A stretch of DNA of 64,000 bases from contig CP059069.1 of assembly GCA_017798145.1 (NCBI GenBank), forward strand, positions 3,333,226-3,397,225, read 5' to 3'. The notes below the pieces were generated by a model that was not told the origin of the DNA, searched no databases, and saw nothing but the letters and a program-made list of their open reading frames with translations. A program made the position numbers and the translations under genes. This DNA is from Akkermansiaceae bacterium. GTDB taxonomy: Bacteria > Verrucomicrobiota > Verrucomicrobiia > Verrucomicrobiales > Akkermansiaceae. Positions 16,655 through 26,362 of this stretch are shown piece after piece; within the stretch, counting starts at the first letter, position 1; each line of letters opens with the position of its first letter.

Positions 16655-18249
16655 TTTTTCTCAACGGGGTTCGCTGGTTGTTCGTTTTCAATCAGTTCGA
16701 TGGGCAGATCGATGGACTCCGAGAAGTGCTTCCCCGAATTTCTATAGTAGCCCTCAAGCCGTAATGTCACAGACCCTCGTGCTCTTCCGGCATCCAGCGC
16801 GTCGTCATCAAGCTTTCCATTGATTCGTGTGATGCAGCAGCCGCATGTGAATTTCTTCCCTTTGCCGTAGCTCGTAGCGTGCATCCTTTTGTAGAGGTTT
16901 GCGTTATCCGGGAAAATGATGCGGCTGCCGCCTCCGCCGGAGAAACCTCCGCTCCAATGCTTCAGCGAATAGCTGAGCGACTGGACTTCCGGCACTTCGA
17001 GGAAAATCTCCTCTTCTAGCAGATTGACCACCGAGATCGGGATCTCTCCAGCGCCTTTGCCTTGGAAGGGTATTTTCGGAGGGCAGGTCACGAGCAGGCC
17101 TTTTTCGTCGCCACTGATTTTTGTGAGGATGCGGATCGTGGGGATGCGGCTTTTTTCCTCCTGCAGTGCCGCCAGATTCGCTTTGTCCTTCTCCCTGAAG
17201 TCCTTGGGACGCCAGACGAACTCTCCTTGCTTGTCAATGTAGCCGCTCCAGCTGGTCTTCTCGTCATATCCGCCGACCCTCACATAGGCGAGGCCATTGT
17301 GGAACGGATCAACGGTGGTGAATTTGCAGGTAACTGCAAGCTTGCCAGCCCTATCCACAAACCCGTTGCCATCCTCGTTCACCACCTTGGCCATGCCTTC
17401 CTCAAACGACCACACGGTCTCATATTCGGCGGGCACGATAAGCTTCCCGTTGCGGTCGATTGCTCCCCATCTGCGCAGCGGCCAGCCGGACGCGTCCTCT
17501 TCTATCAAACATACGGCCGCCCGGCCCTCGGTAAAGCCCCTGACTTCGCAGAAGCGGGGAGGGATCACGAAATTGCCGGTCTTGTCGATGTAGCCATATG
17601 CGCCCTGCTTCTCGTCGAACACCGCAGCCAGCCCTTCTGAAAACCCCATGTGGTGGGGATGGGCATTTTCCAACCGAATCACCCATTCGCCCTTCGTGTT
17701 GATGAATCCCGCCGTGCCGTCTTCTGCGATGACACCGGCCAAGCCGTCGGAAAAGTTGTTGGTATCATCGAATTTTGGCGGGATCGCCCATGCGCCCTTG
17801 GTATCGAGGTATCCCCATTTCTCGCCTTTTTTCTCATACATCAAACCGTCGTCAAAACCAGAGTAAGACAGCTCTTCCTCCGATTCGAAAACATACTTAC
17901 CCGTCTTGTCGATGTAGACCCACCGGCCTTTGCCCACCTCGCTGCTGCCCTCACGCACGGCGGCGATTCCGTTCTCGAAATTCTGTGCACCCGTAAATTT
18001 GGCGGGGATCACCATGCGGTTGGATGGGTCGATGTAACCCCATTTCGCCCCGATCCGTACAGCGGCCAATCCCTCGCTAAACGGGTAATAGCTATCATCG
18101 TACTGGGGCTTGATGACGAATTTCCCATGCTGGTCGATGAAGCCCCACTTGCCACCTTCTTCTGCGCGAAAAAGAGGGCTATCCTCTGGAGGTGCTGCGA
18201 AAGCTAGGGAGACGCTTAGCAGGAGGGAAATAATGGTTCTGAGCTTCAT
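16651..18249 (-). CDS. Secreted WG-repeat protein
   Basis: This 532-residue protein has a signal peptide (1-18) and about eight to nine WG repeats between residues 28 and 350. Each carries a unit like KWGFIDQHGKFVIKPQYD followed by FSEGLAAV. Several units end in a Pro-x-[YF] turn. The last 180 residues are a non-repeat domain with Cys in FTCGCCITRING. WG repeats form beta-propeller-like or extended surfaces for protein or ligand binding, and no enzymatic role is established. The stop overlaps the YdeI-CDGSH start and the start follows the symporter stop by 11 bases. Confidence 0.88.
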   Translation of the reverse strand: MKLRTIISLLLSVSLAFAAPPEDSPLFRAEEGGKWGFIDQHGKFVIKPQYDDSYYPFSEGLAAVRIGAKWGYIDPSNRMVIPAKFTGAQNFENGIAAVREGSSEVGKGRWVYIDKTGKYVFESEEELSYSGFDDGLMYEKKGEKWGYLDTKGAWAIPPKFDDTNNFSDGLAGVIAEDGTAGFINTKGEWVIRLENAHPHHMGFSEGLAAVFDEKQGAYGYIDKTGNFVIPPRFCEVRGFTEGRAAVCLIEEDASGWPLRRWGAIDRNGKLIVPAEYETVWSFEEGMAKVVNEDGNGFVDRAGKLAVTCKFTTVDPFHNGLAYVRVGGYDEKTSWSGYIDKQGEFVWRPKDFREKDKANLAALQEEKSRIPTIRILTKISGDEKGLLVTCPPKIPFQGKGAGEIPISVVNLLEEEIFLEVPEVQSLSYSLKHWSGGFSGGGGSRIIFPDNANLYKRMHATSYGKGKKFTCGCCITRINGKLDDDALDAGRARGSVTLRLEGYYRNSGKHFSESIDLPIELIENEQPANPVEKK

Positions 18250-18260
18250 GGCTTAAGGGA

Positions 18261-19613
18261 TTAGAATAGCAGCAGCGACATCGCCGTGATTAGGATGATG
18301 AAAAGTAAGTTCAGCACGAAGCCCGTCCGGAGCATGACGGGTTGTGGGATTTTTCCGGTGGCGTAGGCGATCGCGTTGGGCGGGGTGCCGACGGGGAGCA
18401 TGAAGGCGCAGGAGGCGGCGAGGGCTAGGGGCAGGATGAGCTGGGCGGTGGGGAGGTCAAATTCCTTTGCCAGGGTGTAGAAGATGGGGACGAGGAGGGC
18501 TGCGCTGGCGGTGTTGCTGGAGAGTTCTGTTAGGAAAATCACGAAGGTGACGACGGCAGCGATGATAGCCCAGAGCGGCCAGGTTTCTATTGCGATGCCT
18601 AGCAGGCGAGCCATGAAGAGGCTGGTGCCGGAGCTGCCGAGTATGCCGCTGAGGGCAAGACCGCCGCCGAAGAGGAGCAGCACACCCCAATCGGTGCCAC
18701 GGCTGATTTCCTCCCAGGATACCACGCGACTGGCGGCAAGGAGGGCTACGGCTGTGAGGGCGATCCACGTGTCCGTATCTGTGATACCTGTTAGGGCGGC
18801 GACGCGGGAGCTGAAAATCCATGACAGGGCGGTGAGGGCGAAGATGGCGAGGGTGATTTTCCGTGGGCGAGTGAATGCGAAATTCTCCTCATCCTGGGTG
18901 ATGGCATTCGCATCCGATGGTTTCAGGAGAATGTAGAGAATGAAAATCATGGCCGGTAGCAGGATGATGACGGCGGGTATGCCGAAGGACATCCACTCGG
19001 CGAAGGTGATACCGAGCTGCTTGGCGGCAATCCCGTTCGGCGGGCTGCCGACGATGGTGCCGAGGCCGCCTATGCTGGCCGAGTAGGCGAGGCCGAGGAG
19101 CAGGAAATGGATGTTGGCGGGCTTCTCGGCAGCGGTCTTGAAGCGGACGAGGATGCCGAGCGCAAGGGGGATCATCATCGCGGTGGTGGCGGTGTTGCTC
19201 ATCCACATGGAGAGCAGGGCGGTGGCGATGAAAAGCGAGATGGAAACACGGACGAACCTGCCTTTCCCGAGGCGGGCCAGTTTTTCCGCAAGCCACCTGT
19301 CCAGCCCCTGGGCGGAGAGCGCGGAGGCGAGCGCGAAGCCGCCGAAGAAAAGAAAGATGGGCGGGGCTGCGAAGGAGGCGAGCGATTCCTTGACTCCGCC
19401 AAGCCCCAACGCGGCAGCGAGCACGGGGACGAGCAGGGCGGTGATGGGGAGCGGCAGGGCTTCCGTCATCCAGAGGAATGCGATGCATACGAAAAACGCG
19501 AGACCTAGGCGGACTTTCCCCGGATCAAGTCCTGCAAGTGCGTCGGAATCCGGCGACATGGGAAGCAGGAACGCGATGGCGAGTAGCAGCACGGCAGCGG
19601 CGGCGATCTTCAT
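18261..19613 (-). CDS. SLC13/DASS-family sodium-coupled anion symporter
   Basis: This 450-residue protein has about eleven hydrophobic segments and the two repeat signatures of the DASS family: SNTATTAMMIP near residue 140 and SSNTASAALLVP near 375, the Ser-Asn-Thr sodium sites. GSPPNG and LPVGTPPNAIAYA are the paired hairpin loops. It imports dicarboxylates, or possibly sulfate, with sodium. Nine bases separate it from the ABC exporter stop upstream, so the four minus-strand genes from 21377 to 16016 probably form one operon. The substrate cannot be fixed from sequence. Confidence 0.9.
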   Translation of the reverse strand: MKIAAAAVLLLAIAFLLPMSPDSDALAGLDPGKVRLGLAFFVCIAFLWMTEALPLPITALLVPVLAAALGLGGVKESLASFAAPPIFLFFGGFALASALSAQGLDRWLAEKLARLGKGRFVRVSISLFIATALLSMWMSNTATTAMMIPLALGILVRFKTAAEKPANIHFLLLGLAYSASIGGLGTIVGSPPNGIAAKQLGITFAEWMSFGIPAVIILLPAMIFILYILLKPSDANAITQDEENFAFTRPRKITLAIFALTALSWIFSSRVAALTGITDTDTWIALTAVALLAASRVVSWEEISRGTDWGVLLLFGGGLALSGILGSSGTSLFMARLLGIAIETWPLWAIIAAVVTFVIFLTELSSNTASAALLVPIFYTLAKEFDLPTAQLILPLALAASCAFMLPVGTPPNAIAYATGKIPQPVMLRTGFVLNLLFIILITAMSLLLF

Positions 19614-19622
19614 TTGAATGAT

Positions 19623-21377
19623 TCAAGCTTGGATCCGGGGTGCAGGGGAAGGGTGGTTTTCGCTAGCCCATCCCTTGCCGCTGTGGAGGGTGGCGTAGCG
19701 CCCGCCATTTTCCAGAAGCTCCTCATGAGTCCCGCGCTCGACGATCTCGCCATCATGGAGGACGCAGATGAGATCCGCGTTGCGGATGGTGGAGAGGCGG
19801 TGGGCGATGACGAAGGAGGTGCGCTCGGCACGGAGGTTTTCCAAGGCTTGCTGGACGAGCTGCTCGGTGCGGTTGTCCAGCGCGGAGGTGGCCTCATCAA
19901 GCAAAAGCAGGGGTGGGTTTTTCAGAAGGGCGCGGGCGATGGAGAGGCGTTGTTTTTCGCCGCCGGAGAAACGGACGCCGCGCTCGCCGGCGAGGGTCTC
20001 CAGCCCCTCGGGAAGCTCGCGGACGAAGTCGGCGGCATTGGCTGCCTCCAGGACTTCCCACAGCTCCGCATCGTCCGCGCCGTGCTTGGCCAGGGTGAGG
20101 TTTTCCCGGAGGGTGGTATTGAAAAGGAAGGCTTCCTGAGTGACGAAACCGGTGTTATCCCGCAGCCATTCCTTGGAGATTTCCGAGATGGGTTTTCCGT
20201 CCAAAAGGATTTCCCCGGAGCGCGGCTCGTAGAAGCGGGCGAGAAGATTGAGCAATGTGGATTTCCCGGAGCCAGTCGCGCCGACGAGGGCGATGGTCTG
20301 GCCGGGCAGGGCGGTGAGGCTGATATTGCGCAGGGAGGTGCTTTCCGCATCGTAGGAAAAGCAAAGATCGCGGATCTCGATTTTCCCGGAGAAGGAAGCT
20401 GGCCTGTCGCCTGCGGTGAGGTTTGGCTCGTCCGGGGTGTCGATGATTGCGAAGACGCGCTGGGCAGATACCAGACCTTTCGTAAATGTCTGGGAGAGGG
20501 GATTGATCTTGGAAATCGGCTCGAAGAGGAAGCCCCAAGCCACGAGGAAGGCGATGACCGTGCCGCCGCTGGCCGGAAGCGTGCCGCCCAGCGTCCACCA
20601 CGCACCGAAGGCGACCATGAGGATGATGCCGCTTTCCGCGATGAAGGATACGGCGGGCCAGACGATGGACTGGCCTTTCATGACGGCCATGTGCTTGTCC
20701 CCGACTTTTTGCGAAGCCTCATCGAAATCGGAGAGCGCCTGCGGCTCCACGGTGTATGCCTTGATCTGGCGGATGCCGGCGAGGTTGTCGTGGAGGATGG
20801 CGTTGAGCGCGGAGGAGGCCTCCGAGGATTCGCGCCATTTCGGCTCCGCCTTGCGCGACCACCAGACAGTGAGCATACCGATGAAGGGCAGCGGGGCGAG
20901 GACGATCAGGGTCAGCTGCCAGGAGTGGTAGAGCATGTAGCTAAGGACGATGAGGAACTGGAGGATGGCGGCGATGGCCTGGTCCAGCCCCTCGATGATG
21001 ACGCGGTTTGTCGCCGGGACATCGCTGGAGACGCGGGACATGATTTCCCCGGAGGATGTCTTGTCGAACCATGGGATGGGCAGGCGCTGGAGCTTGTCGT
21101 AAAGCTCCACGCGGATGACGTGGGTGAGCTTGAGTTCCAGGTGGTTGTTCAGGTAGGATCGGGCGGTGAAAAGGATCTGCCGCAGCAGGATGACGCCCAT
21201 GCCGGTGAGGGCGGTGGAAACGATGAGATCCGGGCGGTTTTGGCCGATGATGACATCGATGAAACGCATGGTGATGGCCGGTAGCACGAGGACGAGGGCG
21301 GCGCACAGCACCGCCATGAGCAGGGAGACGGCGCTAAGGAAGGGGAAGCGCAGGGTGTGGCGGATGATGCGGAGCAT
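19623..21377 (-). CDS. ABC exporter half-transporter (MsbA/ABCB type)
   Basis: This 584-residue protein joins an N-terminal six-helix membrane domain (about 1-310) to an ATPase domain. The ATPase has Walker A GATGSGKST near 366, Q-loop TQEAF, signature FSGGEKQRLS near 475, and Walker B LLLLDEATSALD near 497 with the switch His in IAHRLST. It acts as a homodimer exporting lipid, peptide or drug; a MsbA-like lipid A flippase role is possible. The start at 21377 (MLRIIRHTL) gives the family length. The upstream in-frame extension to 21653 reads through the divergent gene and was rejected. Confidence 0.92.
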   Translation of the reverse strand: MLRIIRHTLRFPFLSAVSLLMAVLCAALVLVLPAITMRFIDVIIGQNRPDLIVSTALTGMGVILLRQILFTARSYLNNHLELKLTHVIRVELYDKLQRLPIPWFDKTSSGEIMSRVSSDVPATNRVIIEGLDQAIAAILQFLIVLSYMLYHSWQLTLIVLAPLPFIGMLTVWWSRKAEPKWRESSEASSALNAILHDNLAGIRQIKAYTVEPQALSDFDEASQKVGDKHMAVMKGQSIVWPAVSFIAESGIILMVAFGAWWTLGGTLPASGGTVIAFLVAWGFLFEPISKINPLSQTFTKGLVSAQRVFAIIDTPDEPNLTAGDRPASFSGKIEIRDLCFSYDAESTSLRNISLTALPGQTIALVGATGSGKSTLLNLLARFYEPRSGEILLDGKPISEISKEWLRDNTGFVTQEAFLFNTTLRENLTLAKHGADDAELWEVLEAANAADFVRELPEGLETLAGERGVRFSGGEKQRLSIARALLKNPPLLLLDEATSALDNRTEQLVQQALENLRAERTSFVIAHRLSTIRNADLICVLHDGEIVERGTHEELLENGGRYATLHSGKGWASENHPSPAPRIQA

Positions 21378-21472
21378 TGGCGTGCCAGTATTGGCAAGTG
21401 CGTGCGAATGACAAACCACTTGTGCGGCGCATCCGCCTTGCATTGGGGCGGGGAACCGATTTAGGGAACGGG

Positions 21473-22111
21473 GTGCCGAATGCCTCCAGCCCAAGCCGCC
21501 GGGAGTCCTCCTGGAAGAAAACCCTGCTCCGGGGACTGCTGGTCTGCGCCGGATCGGTGACGATCCTGCTGCCCGCGTGGCTGCCGAACAGGCCGGGCGC
21601 GCCCTTGGAGCGCGGGACGGTGGAGCTTCTGCAGGCGGCGTTGCTGGCGGCATCGGCGGCGGTGATGATCGGGGCCTTGGCCCATGCGGGGCGGAGGCGT
21701 CCGGTGTGCCGGGTGCTGGCCTTCGGACTGGCGGCGGCGTTGGTGGGGGAGCTGGAGGATTTCATCTCCGGCATCATGAAATGGCGTTTTCCCGATGCGT
21801 GGGTGATCGGCCTGCTGCTGGCCGCAGCCCTCATCACGGCGCTCCGGCACCGGCGGGTGATGCTGCGGTTTTTCGAGACCATGGGGCACCATGCCGGGGC
21901 AGGCTTCATCGCCGCGGCGCTGCTCATCATCTACGTGTTCAACCGGGTGATCGGAGCCCCGCAGTTCTGGCAGGTCTCGCTGGGGGATGCGTTTTCCCCG
22001 GAAATCCCAAGGATCTGCAAGAGCTACCTGGAGCTGCTTGCGTGCTACCTGATTTTCGTGGGATCCCTGGGTCTTGCAATCACCCTCGGCAGGCGGGAGG
22101 AACCCACCTAG
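21473..22111 (+). CDS. Hypothetical membrane protein with several helices
   Basis: This protein of about 212 residues has five to six hydrophobic segments, including LLRGLLVCAGSVTILLPAWL, LLAASAAVMIGALA and a C-terminal LLACYLIFVGSLGLAITLG. No family was recognised. The start is uncertain: a GTG at 21473 preceded by AGGGAACGGG is proposed, because the first ATG at 21377 would begin on the exact base where the divergent ABC exporter starts. It ends one base before the ATG of the acyltransferase, so the two are cotranscribed and a lipid or envelope role is plausible. Confidence 0.6.
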   Translation: MPNASSPSRRESSWKKTLLRGLLVCAGSVTILLPAWLPNRPGAPLERGTVELLQAALLAASAAVMIGALAHAGRRRPVCRVLAFGLAAALVGELEDFISGIMKWRFPDAWVIGLLLAAALITALRHRRVMLRFFETMGHHAGAGFIAAALLIIYVFNRVIGAPQFWQVSLGDAFSPEIPRICKSYLELLACYLIFVGSLGLAITLGRREEPT

Positions 22112-23284
22112 ATGGCCGCCGGGTTTTCCAAACGCCTGAAATGGCGGGCTGAGGCGGCGCTGCATTCCGGGCTGGCGGCAGTCCTGCGGCAGCTCCCGGT
22201 GGAGAGCGTTTTCACCTTCGGCGAGTTTCTCGGGAAAATGATCTGGCCGCTGATGAAGGGGCGCCAGAAAACCATAGGCAGGAATCTCAGGATCGCCCTG
22301 GATGGAGTGCATGCGGAAGATGAGATCGGGGAGATGGCAAGGGCATCCTTCATCCGCACGGTCGCGAACCTGCTCTGCTCCTCGGTATCCGCAAAGGCCG
22401 AGGGCGAGGATCTCGGCGATCTGATGGAGGTGGAGAATCCGGAGGTGCTCGACGAGGCGCTGGCGAAAGGAAAGGGAGTGGTGCTGCTGCTCAGCCACAT
22501 GGGGAACTGGGAGCTGCTCACGCGCCTGAAAAGTTTCCTACCGCAGATCGAGCATCTGGGCGGCTTCTACCGCCCGCTGAACAATCCCATCCTCAACGAG
22601 CGGGTGCTTCGCGAAAGGCAGGCGGACGGCTCGCGGCTGTTCTCCAAAAGGGACAGCCTGCACCATGTCAGCGGGTTCCTGAAGGGGAACGGGGTGGTGG
22701 GCATCCTCGCGGACCAGCGCGTCGGCAGGCAGGGCGAGCTGGTGGAGTTTTTCGGGAGGCTCACCCGCGCCAGCCCGCTGCCAAGCCTGCTGGCAAGGCG
22801 CTGCAAGAGCGAGGTGGTGGCGCTTTCGCTGCGGACGGTGGCTCCCGGGAAATGGAGTGCGCGCTGCCATCGCGTCGGGCAACCCTACAGCTCGCGCAAC
22901 TGCATGGCCGCCCTGGAGGAGGCGATGAAAGTCGCGGTGGAAGATGTGTTCTGGCTCCAGGAACGGTGGAAGGTTTACATCAACAAGAGCATGACGCCAC
23001 AGCAGTGGCTCGGCGATTCGGATGCTCGCGGCAGCAAGCCCCACCGCGCCTTGGTCTGGGCCAAGGATTCCGAAAAGGACAAGCCGCTCCCCGCATCCTG
23101 CCTGCACGGCGACATCCGCTACGAATGGGCTCTCGGCAAGGAACCCTGCGATCTGGATGCCATCGATGCCGCGGCGGACTTGCCCATCGACTTCATCCTG
23201 GTGCTCTCGAAAAGCCCCGGCTTGCGCGAGCGGGCCAAGGCGCTGGGCATCCCGGTTTTCCCGGTTTCCTATTTCTCAGAATAG
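22112..23284 (+). CDS. LpxL/HtrB-like lysophospholipid acyltransferase with C-terminal extension
   Basis: Residues 1-300 match the lauroyl/myristoyl acyltransferase family that completes lipid A. The catalytic H-x4-E/D motif is SHMGNWEL near residue 129, followed by GGFYRPLNNP, GVVGILADQR and VFWLQERWK near the end of the domain. About 90 residues follow that are not part of the usual fold (from KPHRALVW to PVSYFSE). The protein is 390 residues against about 300 for LpxL. The stop lies inside the convergent RNase HIII gene, a 9-base tail overlap. The upstream membrane protein abuts it. Confidence 0.82.
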   Translation: MAAGFSKRLKWRAEAALHSGLAAVLRQLPVESVFTFGEFLGKMIWPLMKGRQKTIGRNLRIALDGVHAEDEIGEMARASFIRTVANLLCSSVSAKAEGEDLGDLMEVENPEVLDEALAKGKGVVLLLSHMGNWELLTRLKSFLPQIEHLGGFYRPLNNPILNERVLRERQADGSRLFSKRDSLHHVSGFLKGNGVVGILADQRVGRQGELVEFFGRLTRASPLPSLLARRCKSEVVALSLRTVAPGKWSARCHRVGQPYSSRNCMAALEEAMKVAVEDVFWLQERWKVYINKSMTPQQWLGDSDARGSKPHRALVWAKDSEKDKPLPASCLHGDIRYEWALGKEPCDLDAIDAAADLPIDFILVLSKSPGLRERAKALGIPVFPVSYFSE

Positions 23285-24193
23285 CTCACCGCAGACCTGC
23301 TGGGTGGTCTTGAAATGGAGCTTGGCGAATTTCCCGAGGATCTCCGGCCCGTGGGCTTTCACGAGAGCTTTTCCGGCATCCACCACCTGTGCGGATGCGC
23401 CGAGCGGGATCTTCATCCCGGCCTTTGCCGCGGCAGCGTCCATCCAGTCGATGAAGCGCTCGCGGGCGAGGATGGATGCGGCGGCAACGGCGGTGTCCGA
23501 TTCGCCCTTGGTGCGCTGGTCGAGCTTGAGGGTGATGCCTTTCTTCTTCAGCGCGGACTGAAGGACATCCGCGCGGGCGAACTGGTCGGAAAGCGCGCGG
23601 GGGCAGCCTGGCACCTTTTTCGCCATCTCCTCGATGACGGTGGCATGACCCCAGGCGAGCATGCGGTTGAGGTTTTTGAACGAGGCGTAGAGTTCGTTGT
23701 ATTTCTCGGGGCGCAGGGCGATGACATCGAAGGCGATCCCGGGCGTGGCCTTGATGATGGCGGCGAGCTTGCGGATCGCGGCGGGGCTTGTGATTTTCTT
23801 GGAGTCCATGATCCCAGCCTTTATCAGGTGGCGGGTGATTGCCGCATCCGTGTAAACCCCTGCAATGACCAGCGGCCCGAAGAAATCGCCCTTGCCGCTC
23901 TCGTCGATGCCGAAGTGCGGGAGGTACTGGCCGGTGTCATCCGTCTCCTCCTCGTAGCCGAGCTTCGCCACGCCCGTGACCAGCGGCTCCAGCGTGAAGC
24001 GGATGAAGTCCTCCGTATCCTTCCCCTGGATCAGCGCCTTGGGCCCCTTTTCATAGACGCTGACGTTCAGGTTGCCCTTTTTCGCGGCGAAGACCGTGTA
24101 TTCCTTTGCGACGAACTCGAAGCCCCGCTCTAGCAGAACTGATTTCAGCGTCGCCACCTGGGCGGCGGTGAGCGGTGCGGTGTGGGATGTCAT
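23276..24193 (-). CDS. rnhC: Ribonuclease HIII
   Basis: This 305-residue enzyme removes RNA from RNA:DNA hybrids. The N-terminal 90 residues form the TBP-like substrate-binding domain that separates RNase HIII from HII. The catalytic domain shows GIDESGKGDFFGPLV (first Asp and Glu), IMDSKKI, LDQRTKGESDTAVAAASILAR (later Asp) and a C-terminal AKLHFKTTQQ. Many bacteria rely on HII instead; no HII gene is seen here. It is convergent with the acyltransferase and follows the CPBP gene by 23 bases. Confidence 0.9.
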   Translation of the reverse strand: MTSHTAPLTAAQVATLKSVLLERGFEFVAKEYTVFAAKKGNLNVSVYEKGPKALIQGKDTEDFIRFTLEPLVTGVAKLGYEEETDDTGQYLPHFGIDESGKGDFFGPLVIAGVYTDAAITRHLIKAGIMDSKKITSPAAIRKLAAIIKATPGIAFDVIALRPEKYNELYASFKNLNRMLAWGHATVIEEMAKKVPGCPRALSDQFARADVLQSALKKKGITLKLDQRTKGESDTAVAAASILARERFIDWMDAAAAKAGMKIPLGASAQVVDAGKALVKAHGPEILGKFAKLHFKTTQQVCGELF

Positions 24194-24216
24194 TGCGGGA
24201 GGGTATGGGGAAATTT

Positions 24217-25509
24217 TCAGAGCGGCAACTGGTAGAACAGATAGACGTCGAGCGAGATGAGAAGATTCCCGATGGCATGGAAAACGATGGCGGTTTTCAG
24301 TGAGCCGGTGCGGTGGGTGAGGTAACAGGCGGCGAAGCCCATCATGCCGACGGAGATCCAGCCCCAGATATCATACTGGGTGTGGACGACGGCGAAGAGA
24401 ACGGTCGAGGCCAGCGCCGCGCCCGCGACGCCGGTCTTCGATTTCAGCCCCTGGAAAAGGAAGCCGCGGAAGATGATCTCCTCGAAAATGGGAGCGACGA
24501 TGACGCTGCTGAAAAGGAGCTTTGCGAAGAATTCGAGATCGTCGGAAGCCGTTTCCATGAAGTCGGTGGGATCGGCATCTGTGCCAGGGGCGATGAGGAA
24601 GAAGATCCAGTGTGCCGCGCTGATGATGGCGAGGGCGGCGATGAGCAGCGGCCAGTGGATCCGTCTCCCAAGACCGAAGACCCTCCAGGTCCGGTGCGGA
24701 TACCTGAGGAAGAAGATGGCGGAAAACACTGCGGGAAAGGCTCTCCAAAGCGCATCGTAGGGAGTGTAGATGTCCGCCAGGCCGCCCAGCGCGTAGTAGG
24801 CGCCATATCCGAGATCGAGCAGCCAAAGCCACGGCCTGGTGAGGATTTCTCCGAGGAAAAACACCCCCATCACCGTCGTGGCAGCCCATGAATCCGGAAT
24901 GCGCGGGCCGCGCAGCGGTGGGTGGCGATGGAGCATGAGATATCCCGCCAAGCAGAGGCCGGCCACAAGGATGGCGTTTTCCAGGTTGCCCGTCCACATC
25001 GCGCGTGAAAGCAGGCGGTCGTTCTCGCGGTGGTAGCGGGCGAGGATTTCGGGGTCGTTTTCCGTGTGGAGGAACAGCTCGTAATCCCACGCCTGGCCGT
25101 GCCCGGCGAGCAGGTAGTCCCTCATTTCGCGGCGGTAGACGGGGTCGTCGCTGCCCTCCGCCGGTGTCAGGGGCTCGCCGAGGCGCAGCGCGACGGCATC
25201 GAGCGCGTCTTGGCCCGGTTCACCGAGGTCGGCGAGGTAGAGGTTGCGTATCGTTTCGCGGGATTCCTCCAGCCATTGCTCTTCCAGGTCCGCTCCGCCC
25301 ATCCATCGCTCGTAGGCGTTGCCCCGTTTCGCCGCTTCGGTCACCCGCAGCCCCCTGTCGTAGTAGCGTAGCACCACTTCGGTATCGGTTTCCCCCGGCT
25401 GAATGGCCTGGCGGTTGAAGTCCGACCAAGTGACCCATGCCCAGCCAAGCCCGAGGGCGATCACCCATGGTATGGGAATCCCCGCGCGTATCCGTTCACT
25501 GAGTGTCAT
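24217..25509 (-). CDS. CPBP family intramembrane metalloprotease (Rce1/Abi-like)
   Basis: This 430-residue membrane protein carries the three CPBP motifs in its C-terminal third: FEEIIFRGF near residue 343, FAVVHTQYD, and FHAIGNLL. These supply the Glu and His residues of a Rce1-type membrane glutamic/metal protease. The N-terminal 190 residues hold one membrane anchor and a soluble Glu-rich stretch that is longer than usual. The start at 25509 (MTLSERIRAG) fits the first membrane segment; the ATG at 25554 adds 15 residues of poor fit. Substrates of bacterial CPBP proteases are mostly unknown. Confidence 0.85.
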   Translation of the reverse strand: MTLSERIRAGIPIPWVIALGLGWAWVTWSDFNRQAIQPGETDTEVVLRYYDRGLRVTEAAKRGNAYERWMGGADLEEQWLEESRETIRNLYLADLGEPGQDALDAVALRLGEPLTPAEGSDDPVYRREMRDYLLAGHGQAWDYELFLHTENDPEILARYHRENDRLLSRAMWTGNLENAILVAGLCLAGYLMLHRHPPLRGPRIPDSWAATTVMGVFFLGEILTRPWLWLLDLGYGAYYALGGLADIYTPYDALWRAFPAVFSAIFFLRYPHRTWRVFGLGRRIHWPLLIAALAIISAAHWIFFLIAPGTDADPTDFMETASDDLEFFAKLLFSSVIVAPIFEEIIFRGFLFQGLKSKTGVAGAALASTVLFAVVHTQYDIWGWISVGMMGFAACYLTHRTGSLKTAIVFHAIGNLLISLDVYLFYQLPL

Positions 25510-25606
25510 TCCCGCCGCTTTCCTAGGCCATGGGATCCGGTTTGGCTTGCCCAAAAGTCAGGGAAAGTGCGATTGCGCTGAACCTGCCGCCACGCATACT
25601 CCATGC

Positions 25607-26359
25607 ATGAAAACATCATGGCTCCCTCTTGCGCCTGCCTTCCTCTCCCTCCTTTGTTGCGGCGGGCCGATCGTGGGCGGGCCGCCGCTGCTGCCTCCGC
25701 CGGGAGCTCCTCCGCAGATTTTCGACAGCTATCTGGCAGACCGCGATGCGAACATGGCGGACGGCTGGACGCGCGGGATGGACATGTCCGGCGTTTCCTT
25801 CAACGACAGCCGCACGGTCACGCTCATCACCGCGCGCCACGTCGTGATGGCCAAACATTATGTCCGCCCGGCGGGTGCGCCCGTCGTTTTCCATGATCGC
25901 GGCGGCAAGCGCATTCAGCGCAAGCTCATCGGCTTCGCACCCGCCGCAGGCGATGTGATGGTCGGCCTGCTGGACGAGCCGGTGCCGTCGAATTACCGCC
26001 CCTATCCCTTGCCCTCCACCTCCACCGCTCCCGCCAGCCTCATCGGCCGCCATGTCATCGTAAGCGATCAGAAACGCTCTCTTTTCATCCACCTCATCGC
26101 CGGGATCAACGGTGGCATCATCGCCTTCAAGCAGGACACCAGCGAAGCCCACGGCTGGGGCAAGAATCTGGTCAAAGGCGATAGTGGGAACCCTTCCTTC
26201 GTCATTTCCGGCGGTGAGCTCGTCCTGGTGGAAACCCACACCAGCGGCGGCGCGGGAGCCGGGCCTTATTACGGAGATCCGGGCGTCCAGGCATCTGTTA
26301 GGGCGGCTGTTGCGAAACTGGATCCGGCCTACCGGATACGGACGGTGGCGGTCAGGTGA
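25607..26359 (+). CDS. Trypsin-like serine protease-fold lipoprotein
   Basis: This 250-residue protein has a signal peptide with a Cys pair (LLCCGG near 18) that may be a lipobox, then a Pro-rich linker and a chymotrypsin-fold domain. VTLITARHVVM near residue 77 supplies the His, AGDVMVGLLDEPV a possible Asp, and KGDSGNPSFV near 191 the Ser with its oxyanion-hole Gly. It probably cleaves proteins in the envelope. The start at 25607 gives the signal peptide directly. It is convergent with the second sulfatase across four bases. Confidence 0.75.
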   Translation: MKTSWLPLAPAFLSLLCCGGPIVGGPPLLPPPGAPPQIFDSYLADRDANMADGWTRGMDMSGVSFNDSRTVTLITARHVVMAKHYVRPAGAPVVFHDRGGKRIQRKLIGFAPAAGDVMVGLLDEPVPSNYRPYPLPSTSTAPASLIGRHVIVSDQKRSLFIHLIAGINGGIIAFKQDTSEAHGWGKNLVKGDSGNPSFVISGGELVLVETHTSGGAGAGPYYGDPGVQASVRAAVAKLDPAYRIRTVAVR

Positions 26360-26362
26360 GCC

